Positions 6,279 through 14,582 of a stretch of 25,093 bases of DNA are shown one piece after another. A program made the translations under genes and the position numbers. The DNA comes from a virus. Positions within the stretch are counted from its first letter, which is position 1. Every line of letters begins with the position of its first letter. The stretch is from positions 1 to 25,093 of IMG/VR virus record IMGVR_UViG_3300024301_000086. One strand, 5' to 3'. The notes under the pieces were generated by a model. It saw only the letters and a program-made list of their open reading frames with translations. It was not told where the DNA came from and did no database searches.

Positions 6279-8951
6279 TTATGATGTAGGAGGGAATAAT
6301 TGTGTTCCCGATGAATTATATATTTTAGGCATCAATGCACGTACAGCTGCTTTGAACGTTGCATCAGTTCCATCGATTGAAGTACTTATACTGACATCGC
6401 CTAAGTTATTTACAGTACCAGATCCGGAAACAATTCCCGTAAGTTCGATATCAAAATCGTTGACGTTAGCAGTTATTAACCCGTCATTATTGACAGCTAT
6501 AGCTATACCGAGTTGCAAATCCTCGTTACTTGATCCCTTTGCTATCAACATATTACTGATCCTTGTAGATACAGCAGTCCCGAAATCGGTTATTGATGTT
6601 GATGTATGTACGTGGTCGCCACCAGATACCGTTACTGTCGCCGTTACATCTTCAGATCCATCGAAAGTAACATCTCCACTCAATCCACCAGAAAAAGTTA
6701 TTTTCCTTGCGTTGGACCATTTTAAAGATTCGTTTGAAGTTGTAGAATTTCCTTGGAGATCACCGATAACTACTCTTGGAGCTTTGCCCTTAATTACTAT
6801 TGGAGCATTATTAACCGGCGCATTTGTAAATGTTAGATATCTACCACTTACTTCATATCCGGTAGTAAGTGTCCCAGCAACTTTTACAGAAAGAATTTTA
6901 TCTTTATTATTTAAATAATATGAAAGTAAATATGTTTTAGTTGCGCCGTTACCAGTATATGATTCAGTGAATCCCGGAGTTGTACTATCTCCCCAATAAT
7001 CCATCGTCAAGTTGCCTGACATAGTATCGCCAGTGACATTCACGAATCTGTTATCTGCTTCTGTTTCGGTGTAATATCTTCCATCAAGGTCCGCCGAAGT
7101 GATAGCAGTAATGTGTCCATATCCGTCAAGTGTGATATCTTGAATGACACTACCATTACTATTATCTACAGATGCTTGAGTAGATGTATCAGCATGAGCG
7201 ATAGTCCACTTCGCCTTTTCGGTTGCGTCTTGCGCAACAACAATGCCAGTTGCAGTTACTCCAGTTGGTTTAGCAGCTTCTAACTTACCTGCAATGTAAT
7301 ATGAATTACTTCCATTGTTGATGGACCAATCATCTTCAGTCTCATCCCAAACTAGTTCCGGTTGATCCAGTAACGGATATCCTGTTGTGTTAGAATACCC
7401 ACGATTAACTTTGATTCCTACGTTTTCTGAAGGAGCAGTATAGGCGCCAGTTCCGAGATTAAGAACGTCTGGATATCCAACGAAGTCGCTATTCAATAAC
7501 AAGATGTTATCAGCGAGGTTTACTTCGGTGGAGTTAACTGTAGTAGTTGTTCCGGTGACAACGAGGTTACCCTTGACTTCTACGTTATTGTCAAATGTGA
7601 CATCACCTTTAAATAAAGATGTATCTGTAGAAGCATCTCCAACAGTAATACCATCATTGAATATGGGTTTGTCAGAGAATGTCTTAACACCAGCGATAGA
7701 TTGTGCGCCGGCGGTTCTTACAACGGAAGAATCTACTTTCAATAGTGTGATATCGTTAGATTCGCCGCCGGTTCCCGGAGTTGAAGTGAAACTAATACCA
7801 GGCGTAGTCGGATCAAGCTGTAACGTTTTTACATAAGCACCAGTAGTATCTGTACCGAGTTCAACTTTATTAGCTTCTACAGTAGTTGCGATTGAAACGC
7901 TGCCTAGATTAGTGACTGTTCCGGTTCCGGTTACATCACCAGTCAGTGTGATGGTAAAGTCATCGACGTTAAAATCTAACGTATTATCAGAAGTTTGATA
8001 AGTTACAGCAATTCCACTTTGAGTTCCGCCAGAGATAACATCAGCAAAGTTTGTATTATCTAAGATGTATGGAGTAATTGCGGTTTCAACGCCAGTGGTC
8101 GGATTGACGACAATTCTCTTAAGATGCCATTGATTATCCGTAGAATCCCAATAAACCCTGACATCAGAACGAATGACGTCGTCACTATCATCTCCAGGAA
8201 GTTTATAATCAGTTCCTCTATTGATGATAAAACCGCCACTAGGTGCAACAGCAGAACTGACATCACCGAGGCCAATGAACGTTGTATTGATGTTTAGTTT
8301 AGCGTTGCTGCCGCCGCCTACTGTCAATGTTCCTTCAGAGATATCTAGAGTTCCGTCAATTGTAAATGTCTTACCAGAAGGTAATTTTAAATTTGAAAGA
8401 ATTTCTTGTGTAGAATTATTAGTGCCGCCGACCGTAGTATGTTCTAGATCTAATTTTACTGTATTACTATATCTACTATCTTCACGACTTACAATTTCAT
8501 TAATAGAACCTACGAAAGTACCCTTTTCGGTAGTCGTTAATGTAGACAGTACACCATGTTCGCTATTCAGTTCATTGATAGCTGCGACGATGGTAGACTT
8601 TGCAGATGTATCTAGACTTGTAAGGACACCAATCTCGGAATCCAGTTCGTTGATAGCGCTAACGAGAGTAGATTTATCAGTAGTTGTTAGAGAACTGATA
8701 ACCCCAATCTCAGCATCGTGTTCATTGATTGCACCAACAAGTGTAGGCGCAGTGGTAGTTAGCGCTCCAATAATTCCAACTTCAGTTTCTACTTTGGTAA
8801 GAACTTCTATAACAGCACCAACAACCGTATCTGATGTGAGTGTCGGATTACCACCAAGAAGGGAATGATCACCAAGCTGTTGAGCAGTTGTGTTTGTATT
8901 GAGACGCCATGAATCAAATGTCTCTAGTTTGGATGTGTTTACAATAGCCAT
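6279..8951 (-). CDS. Large tail-fibre-like virion protein
   Basis: This encodes 890 residues. Residues 43-153 carry four to five copies of a helical repeat centred on A-I-N-E with a 25-residue period (at 74, 99, 124 and 149; a weaker copy at 46), usually preceded by L-x-T-T-x-K-S-T-L-V. Such repeats form trimeric stalks in phage fibres. The remainder is beta-rich, low in Cys and high in Gly/Thr/Asn/Asp. It includes V-T-G-D-T-M-S-G-N-L-T-M (a common fibre shaft motif) near residue 640, and a 31-residue beta module present twice (328-358 and 829-859). The C-terminus (Y-N-S-S-G-T-Q-L-F-P-P) is short, without a visible chaperone domain. It probably forms a trimeric fibre attached to the baseplate and used for host recognition. 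It is co-directional with the baseplate operon, 1 base after the preceding stop. Confidence 0.78.
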   Translation of the reverse strand: MAIVNTSKLETFDSWRLNTNTTAQQLGDHSLLGGNPTLTSDTVVGAVIEVLTKVETEVGIIGALTTTAPTLVGAINEHDAEIGVISSLTTTDKSTLVSAINELDSEIGVLTSLDTSAKSTIVAAINELNSEHGVLSTLTTTEKGTFVGSINEIVSREDSRYSNTVKLDLEHTTVGGTNNSTQEILSNLKLPSGKTFTIDGTLDISEGTLTVGGGSNAKLNINTTFIGLGDVSSAVAPSGGFIINRGTDYKLPGDDSDDVIRSDVRVYWDSTDNQWHLKRIVVNPTTGVETAITPYILDNTNFADVISGGTQSGIAVTYQTSDNTLDFNVDDFTITLTGDVTGTGTVTNLGSVSIATTVEANKVELGTDTTGAYVKTLQLDPTTPGISFTSTPGTGGESNDITLLKVDSSVVRTAGAQSIAGVKTFSDKPIFNDGITVGDASTDTSLFKGDVTFDNNVEVKGNLVVTGTTTTVNSTEVNLADNILLLNSDFVGYPDVLNLGTGAYTAPSENVGIKVNRGYSNTTGYPLLDQPELVWDETEDDWSINNGSNSYYIAGKLEAAKPTGVTATGIVVAQDATEKAKWTIAHADTSTQASVDNSNGSVIQDITLDGYGHITAITSADLDGRYYTETEADNRFVNVTGDTMSGNLTMDYWGDSTTPGFTESYTGNGATKTYLLSYYLNNKDKILSVKVAGTLTTGYEVSGRYLTFTNAPVNNAPIVIKGKAPRVVIGDLQGNSTTSNESLKWSNARKITFSGGLSGDVTFDGSEDVTATVTVSGGDHVHTSTSITDFGTAVSTRISNMLIAKGSSNEDLQLGIAIAVNNDGLITANVNDFDIELTGIVSGSGTVNNLGDVSISTSIDGTDATFKAAVRALMPKIYNSSGTQLFPPTS
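8493..8825 (-). repeat. 25-residue (75-base) tandem repeats in tail-fibre gene
   Basis: The encoded A-I-N-E core recurs at residues 74, 99, 124 and 149, an exact 25-residue period, with a diverged copy (A-V-I-E) at 46. Each unit has a T-T-x-K/P-S-T-L-V lead and an E-I-G-V-L exit. The copies are more alike as protein than as DNA, so they are old repeats under selection, not a recent expansion. Confidence 0.8.
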
Positions 8952-8952
8952 G

Positions 8953-9204
8953 TTATTCTACTTTTCCTAGAAGTTGTTTTACCAGATCAGATAATTCGGC
9001 GACCTGACTTTTCAGTTGTTGAATTTCATCAACTTTGTTTACATTATTTCTTCTCGCCTGAACTGCCTTCATATAATCTTTCTTATTGGTATTTAGTATG
9101 GCTTTCGAGTGCGGGTCTCGACCAAGATATTTGTTATCCTCTACTGGGATTAACTCTAAATTGATCGATGACGAATTAGTCGCACTCTTTTTTCGTGTAG
9201 CCAT
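8953..9204 (-). CDS. Small Lys-rich protein with C-terminal coiled coil
   Basis: This encodes 83 residues. I chose the ATG at 9204 (M-A-T-R-K-K) because GAGG lies 6 bases before it. The in-frame ATG 12 bases upstream, at 9216, overlaps the stop region of the giant wedge gene and would place the GAGG inside the coding sequence. The N-terminus is basic and Ser-rich. Residues 25-50 are polar (K-Y-L-G-R-D-P-H-S-K-A-I), and the last 25 residues form an amphipathic heptad pattern (L-K-S-Q-V-A-E-L-S-D-L-V-K-Q-L-L). Small proteins with this layout occur between the large DUF4815 gene and the fibre gene of marine T4-like phages as I know them. A linker or adaptor between baseplate and fibre is possible but not shown. 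Confidence 0.65.
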   Translation of the reverse strand: MATRKKSATNSSSINLELIPVEDNKYLGRDPHSKAILNTNKKDYMKAVQARRNNVNKVDEIQQLKSQVAELSDLVKQLLGKVE

Positions 9205-9216
9205 ATTATACCTCAA

Positions 9217-12200
9217 TTATCCATAAATTGCAATTGCTCGCAGATTCTTACATGTAGGAATCACAGAACTATTAGTAGATTTAAATACGATCTTAAATGC
9301 CATATTACTAAATTCTACATTACTTAAATCTTCTGGAGTGATGTTATACTCAACTTCAGAATAAACTGTTACATTTTCACTATACCCCATAGGATCATCT
9401 GGTTCACTCAATACCCACTCCTGAATTTCGAAATCTGAATCATCCGAAGATTGAACCTTATAATATAATTCAATGTCAGTATTAGTTGGTCGATTTACAT
9501 CAAGGATAACCTTAATCTGGTTGGCATCTTCTAATAGTGACACTCTACGAGTGATATATTTAGATTGAGCAGATCCACCAGCCCCAACGGTTTCTGGAAC
9601 GAAATCATCAACGTAGTTTCTATTATCTTCTTCATACTGAGAAGGATGGTCGATTAAGTTAGAAATAGTCAATAGAGATACTCGGTCTAGATCAATAACT
9701 GGAGATAAGTTACTCACGTTGGTTTCCATAATACCTCTAAACGTTGCGCCAGGAACTCCTCCAGTAGCATTTTCAGTCGATGGTACACAATAAGGTTTAT
9801 TGAAGTATGTATTCTGATTAGGAATCACTGGGAAGTATGATGACACTACATATGGATTCTCACTTCCTGCGAACGACTGAGCAGAACTCAACTTACCATA
9901 CCAGTCGATATTGGTATTAGGAATAACCAATTCTTGAACAGATAGTTGAGCGACGTCTGCCAACTTATTAGAAGTCGCTCTAACTACTGATCCGCCAGCA
10001 CGGCCAGTAGCGGTAGCCGTACCAGTTACCGTAAATTCATAATACGATTTTTCGATTCTAGTGATCTGATGTGTTTTGTTGAGGTTAGTGATCTCAATAC
10101 CATTCATTGTAGTAGAAGCATTAGCGACAACTCCAGATACAGTTACATAAGAATCTTCGAACAATCCATGATTTTTATGATATACACGAACTGTAGAAGA
10201 ATCCTCAGTAGTGAAGATAGGGTCTACTGATAAATTAGTTGCTTGTATATCAACGTTATTGAATATCGCTTCGCCGTAATTAGAGAACTCTGCACGATTC
10301 AATCTGAATTTAAGATCCTTCTCTTGTTCAGGTGTCCATGTAGATGCGTTCTGCGATTTGAAGAATACTCCGGTATAAGGTTGTTTAGAAATCCTGTATG
10401 TAGGATTAGTTAGATCGAATCCACCCATCTCTGATACATAACACTTAGGTTTATCAGACATAGACGAGATCACGATAGCATATTCAACACCTTGCTGCAA
10501 GTGAACTGGCGCTTGAAACTCAAAGTTTGTTGCGACTGATGCGTCATCAGATATGTCTGTAGCAGTCAATGTCTTATTCACTTTTGAGAACGGGATGATG
10601 TTCATGGTAGGAATACCTGCGGTAGTCGTAACCAAGTGAACTGTCACTGAAATGTTTTCGTCGAATGTAGCGAAATATAGATCAATTGAAGTTGCAAAGA
10701 TACCGCCTGGCTCGTCAACCATAATAGTTTGAGCGAGAGGGTCATACCATCCCGTAATTCTAGTTTGAGCAGCTACAACACCTCTTTCGAAGGTAGTTCT
10801 ATTTTCAGTAACACTAGTTCTATCGATACGTGGTACTCGTGTTGACAATACGACGTTCTCTTTAGATTCTAAGAGTCCAGATGCCTCATAGATAGCTTCA
10901 GATGAAGTTGTAGTATCATTAGTGACGTTAGTCAAGCTGTCCGTCAAACGGAATATTCTCTGTCCGGTTCTAAACTGCATAACACTGTTATTGGGAACGA
11001 TGAAGAATCCCGTAAGTGTTCCAGAGTCATCTGTAACTAACTCATCTCTAGTCTGAATATCCGATGGCCATTCAGTTTCGCCATTGAAAGTATATCCAGA
11101 GTGGTATGAAGGATTCGCTTCGACGATAGAACTGAACTCAAAGAATTCATCGGTCTTAGTAGTATATGCGGTAATATCCTTATTATCAAAGAATGCATAT
11201 ACTCTAGTATTCGGTTTCATACGTTCAGCTTTAAAGGATACGATCCTTGAGCGAATGAATGGTACAAAGTTAACCTCGACAACTCTATTGCCAAGATCAG
11301 TAGTGACCGTATCGGGAACAACCTCCGTACGAAGACCATCTCTAATAGAATTCGTTTGAGTTATGCCTATAGTTGTTGTAGTAGTAAGTACTGCACGACC
11401 CATAACAGACATAGACGCTGCAGAATTAAATGAAGGGTCTCTCCATGTAGAAGATGACGTTGATGTAGATCCCGGAACAACTCCTGACCAATTGGTTTGC
11501 CATTCATTCCAGACAGTGCCAGTAACGCCAGCAGCATCAGCGAGTTGAGAGAAAGAGTCGTATACACCTTCTTGATCGATAATAACTTGTGGACGAGTTT
11601 CGGTATCTTTCCAGTTATCAGATTCCGGAGACAACTTCAAATCGCCTGTCCAACTAAAGATGTTGTATGGGTTAACATATTCCGCATATGATGCATATGG
11701 TTGCTCGATGTACGATTGAGTCGTGTAGTCCAATGTCAACAATGGACCAGTCTTACGCAACCCACTACTACTCAAATCATTCCACCGCAAACGAACTTCG
11801 TCTTCTTTAAATTGTGGGCGAACAATTCCTCTAGATTTGTCCATAGATACAGAATAATCTGGATGAGCAGGGTTCCCTACATTGTGTCCATAGAAGTTAT
11901 CTACCAAGAAACCATTTTTAAAATGGTCTGCTGGCAACTGGTAGTTTGCAGCTTCCTTTTCCAATAATGACAGTGTGGTATAGTATTCTAGAGTTTTAAT
12001 ACGTCGTTCTAGTTTACCGATATCACGCATCGTATATCGTTTATTGTCAATTAATTTTGCATTAACGCTATCTGGACCGAATGTGAATGCTGCAATAAAC
12101 AATTCGTAAAGTACCATCGCATCTTGTGGATCACGTGGTAATTCCGGAACTAGTGAAGGTACACCTTGAACAGAAGAAAAATTACCATACTTATCGACAT

Positions 12201-14565
12201 AGATCTTGTCTAGACGATTTAGGTAGTATGTGATATCAGTCTTAATGATAGATCCAGCTTTAGGCACGTCCACTACAGAAGCAGAAGTTCCAGTGAAGTT
12301 ATTTCCAGTGATATCTTTCGTTGGTCTGAAGTCAATAGCATCACGCAATTGGATCAGTCCTTTTGAAGAATTGAATGATGGAATTTCTTCATAATCAGTA
12401 CCAGAATACGAATCTACCGAGAAATAATCTCCGGAACTATGCTGATAATAGTCTACACGTATATTCAAGTTTCCGATAGGAGGTAATGCACCATATTTCA
12501 ATCGAATTGAAGCAATTCCATAGAAGTTATCTCGTTGGCCATTGTCTAATTCATATCTATCTGTCACATCCAAGAAATCGCCGCCACCGATAGAAACTCC
12601 AATGTCTTTAATAGATACTAACCGAACCACATCAGTTAGTCCTAATGAATCGGAAGTACCTGGAGTTAATTCTGGAGTAGTTATAGATAATGCATGATTG
12701 CTAATCAAGGTTTTTGTCTTACGAACCAAATTCTTTTCGATCGGATAAATAATATTGACAGTACCATTAACTATACTCCCAGATCCCGTAGAAGCGAAAC
12801 TGACCGTAGCAGTAGACACTCCAGTAGCAACGTTAAATCCCAAAGAAACCCCAGTGACATTTAAGATTTCCCCACTAGTTGTATCAGTTGCGATCCAGTC
12901 TGTGGCATTAAATGATTGAATAACACCATCTGAAACAGCGATAGTTGATGTAGAGTTGGTTACTGAGGTGTTGTAAGAAGTTCTTTTAGAAATATAATAT
13001 GTGTCGTTAATATCACCTGTAGTTAAAGTCTTGATGGTATTAAACGGCAATTTATATATCAACGAGTTGTTAGCGGTATCATATAACTTAGCGCCATAAG
13101 TAGAATTAATTGTCGCTAAAAATTGAGCGCCAGACCCCGTTTGTTGAATATCGGTGACTTCACCAAACGACCGTTGAGAAATCATAACTACATCGAATAG
13201 ATATAGTTTGTATGTATTAGTTCCAAATGCATAATCGATCGATCTCGCTCTAGCTGTACCGATTACGGTCGGTACACCGAGTTCCACAACGATTAGGTTC
13301 AGGGTATTAAAAGTATCTACGTCTGGCAGAGATTGAGTTACGTCAACATAGACATAGTTACCAAGATTGGCGACGGTAGATGCTCCGTTGAAGAATGCTT
13401 CGTGATCAGAATCTCTGGATTTTAGAACCGGAATATATTTAATATCTTCTAATTCAATTCGATATCCATGAACATATGCGACAGATTTTTCTAGTCCAAC
13501 AGCTAGTCTGGATTCTCCATAAGCAATTACTTGAGCATCCGTCAGTGCGTTGAGATTAAATAATGAACGAAGTTGAGAAATACTATAGAGACCATTATTA
13601 CTGCCGTCATTATACATTTCACGAACGTGTAGTTGAAATGGATTCAGTGCATAATTACCAGACTCTTCATAGGTGCGTTGAGCTAAGTTGTTCGCAAGTT
13701 CCGAATATTTAGTGACAGCCCTTTGTTTAACAATTCCATCTTCAATTAACATCAACTGAATAATGTTCTCACTACGTTCAGCTTCAAAGCTAAACGGTTG
13801 TGTGATCAAATCTAATTGAATTTGGTAACGATGTGCGCCAGGTGCTGCTGTATTAGGAGTACCTAATGCATTATCGCCAAGAGTAATATCTTCACTAATA
13901 GTTACAATCGATTCAGTAATCTCATATGCGACACGAACACTAGCATCAGTTGTATATCTGGATATAATTAAAGATTCTGGAGCAGAATATACGAAATTAC
14001 CATTGACAAAGAACACACCCTCGTCGATACTGAACCGGATACCGTATCCAATAGAATCTTCCACAGCAGCACGAATCTTAGCTTTGCGCTGAGTAGTAGC
14101 ATCAGACCAAATTTCTTCTGGAGCTTCGAATGTCTTAGTTATACCATCTGCACCAGAGTTGATATACTTTACATATAATGTTATTGGACCGTCTGTTGTA
14201 GATGGAACTACGTCAATAACTTTAGCACTTACTCCAGTTTCTTGACCTGTAATAGTAGTTCCAACGAACTCGTCATAGTAATTATCTGTAATTAGTGTAG
14301 TAGATCCGCCATCAGGAATAAATGAGGACTCAACCTTAACATAATCTAGTTTGTTATCTAGCGTCATATTTCCGCCAAGGACAGGAGTGCCTTCTTGGAA
14401 CATATGCCTACCGTGACGATCAATCTGCGCTTGAAGCGCAGTCTGCATCTGAGTTAATTCGCGGGCTTGAACAGCGTGCCCAGGACGATATAAAACACGA
14501 ACGTAGTTTTTAGTTTCGTCGAAATCATCCCAATACGGCTGATTGTTATAATACTTTAATGGCAT
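9217..14565 (-). CDS. Giant DUF4815 baseplate wedge protein (gp10-like)
   Basis: This encodes 1782 residues. The N-terminus reads Y-Y-N-Q/N-P-Y-x-D-D-F-D, then R-V-L-Y-R-P-G-x-A-V-Q-A-R-E-L-T-Q, and Q-E-G-T-P-V. This is the hallmark opening of the DUF4815 structural proteins of cyanophage-type T4-like phages, often annotated as baseplate wedge gp10 or simply virion structural protein. The body is beta-rich and Thr/Ser/Tyr-rich throughout. A conserved-looking stretch around residues 1260-1400 contains A-Q-T-x-I-T-G-W-Y-D-P-L-A-Q-T and D-L-Y-F-A-T-F-D. T4 gp10 is 602 residues, so this is about three times larger. An AGAGAG ribosome-binding site precedes ATG 14565, 17 bases after gp8. It probably forms the outer wedge and fibre-attachment layer. 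Identity to DUF4815 is confident; equivalence to T4 gp10 is less so. Confidence 0.75.
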   Translation of the reverse strand: MPLKYYNNQPYWDDFDETKNYVRVLYRPGHAVQARELTQMQTALQAQIDRHGRHMFQEGTPVLGGNMTLDNKLDYVKVESSFIPDGGSTTLITDNYYDEFVGTTITGQETGVSAKVIDVVPSTTDGPITLYVKYINSGADGITKTFEAPEEIWSDATTQRKAKIRAAVEDSIGYGIRFSIDEGVFFVNGNFVYSAPESLIISRYTTDASVRVAYEITESIVTISEDITLGDNALGTPNTAAPGAHRYQIQLDLITQPFSFEAERSENIIQLMLIEDGIVKQRAVTKYSELANNLAQRTYEESGNYALNPFQLHVREMYNDGSNNGLYSISQLRSLFNLNALTDAQVIAYGESRLAVGLEKSVAYVHGYRIELEDIKYIPVLKSRDSDHEAFFNGASTVANLGNYVYVDVTQSLPDVDTFNTLNLIVVELGVPTVIGTARARSIDYAFGTNTYKLYLFDVVMISQRSFGEVTDIQQTGSGAQFLATINSTYGAKLYDTANNSLIYKLPFNTIKTLTTGDINDTYYISKRTSYNTSVTNSTSTIAVSDGVIQSFNATDWIATDTTSGEILNVTGVSLGFNVATGVSTATVSFASTGSGSIVNGTVNIIYPIEKNLVRKTKTLISNHALSITTPELTPGTSDSLGLTDVVRLVSIKDIGVSIGGGDFLDVTDRYELDNGQRDNFYGIASIRLKYGALPPIGNLNIRVDYYQHSSGDYFSVDSYSGTDYEEIPSFNSSKGLIQLRDAIDFRPTKDITGNNFTGTSASVVDVPKAGSIIKTDITYYLNRLDKIYVDKYGNFSSVQGVPSLVPELPRDPQDAMVLYELFIAAFTFGPDSVNAKLIDNKRYTMRDIGKLERRIKTLEYYTTLSLLEKEAANYQLPADHFKNGFLVDNFYGHNVGNPAHPDYSVSMDKSRGIVRPQFKEDEVRLRWNDLSSSGLRKTGPLLTLDYTTQSYIEQPYASYAEYVNPYNIFSWTGDLKLSPESDNWKDTETRPQVIIDQEGVYDSFSQLADAAGVTGTVWNEWQTNWSGVVPGSTSTSSSTWRDPSFNSAASMSVMGRAVLTTTTTIGITQTNSIRDGLRTEVVPDTVTTDLGNRVVEVNFVPFIRSRIVSFKAERMKPNTRVYAFFDNKDITAYTTKTDEFFEFSSIVEANPSYHSGYTFNGETEWPSDIQTRDELVTDDSGTLTGFFIVPNNSVMQFRTGQRIFRLTDSLTNVTNDTTTSSEAIYEASGLLESKENVVLSTRVPRIDRTSVTENRTTFERGVVAAQTRITGWYDPLAQTIMVDEPGGIFATSIDLYFATFDENISVTVHLVTTTAGIPTMNIIPFSKVNKTLTATDISDDASVATNFEFQAPVHLQQGVEYAIVISSMSDKPKCYVSEMGGFDLTNPTYRISKQPYTGVFFKSQNASTWTPEQEKDLKFRLNRAEFSNYGEAIFNNVDIQATNLSVDPIFTTEDSSTVRVYHKNHGLFEDSYVTVSGVVANASTTMNGIEITNLNKTHQITRIEKSYYEFTVTGTATATGRAGGSVVRATSNKLADVAQLSVQELVIPNTNIDWYGKLSSAQSFAGSENPYVVSSYFPVIPNQNTYFNKPYCVPSTENATGGVPGATFRGIMETNVSNLSPVIDLDRVSLLTISNLIDHPSQYEEDNRNYVDDFVPETVGAGGSAQSKYITRRVSLLEDANQIKVILDVNRPTNTDIELYYKVQSSDDSDFEIQEWVLSEPDDPMGYSENVTVYSEVEYNITPEDLSNVEFSNMAFKIVFKSTNSSVIPTCKNLRAIAIYG

Positions 14566-14582
14566 TCTGTTCTCTCTTTATC

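Noticed and set aside
6352-6918. Plus-strand open frame of 188 codons opposite the fibre gene
   Set aside because: It is a shadow of the minus-strand gene with the same compositional artefact and no credible start context.
8493-8825. 75-base periodicity considered as a CRISPR or DNA-level direct repeat
   Set aside because: The copies diverge at the DNA level and conserve the protein pattern; there are no constant repeats with unique spacers.
8221-8868. Plus-strand open frame of 215 codons opposite the fibre gene
   Set aside because: It is antisense to the repeat region of a convincing fibre gene. Its Val/Ser/Pro-rich composition is the mirror of Thr/Asn/Gly codons, and no family is recognisable.
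9205-9216. ATG at 9216 as the start of the small coiled-coil gene
   Set aside because: It abuts the stop of the giant wedge gene and puts the GAGG ribosome-binding site inside the gene; ATG 9204 fits better.
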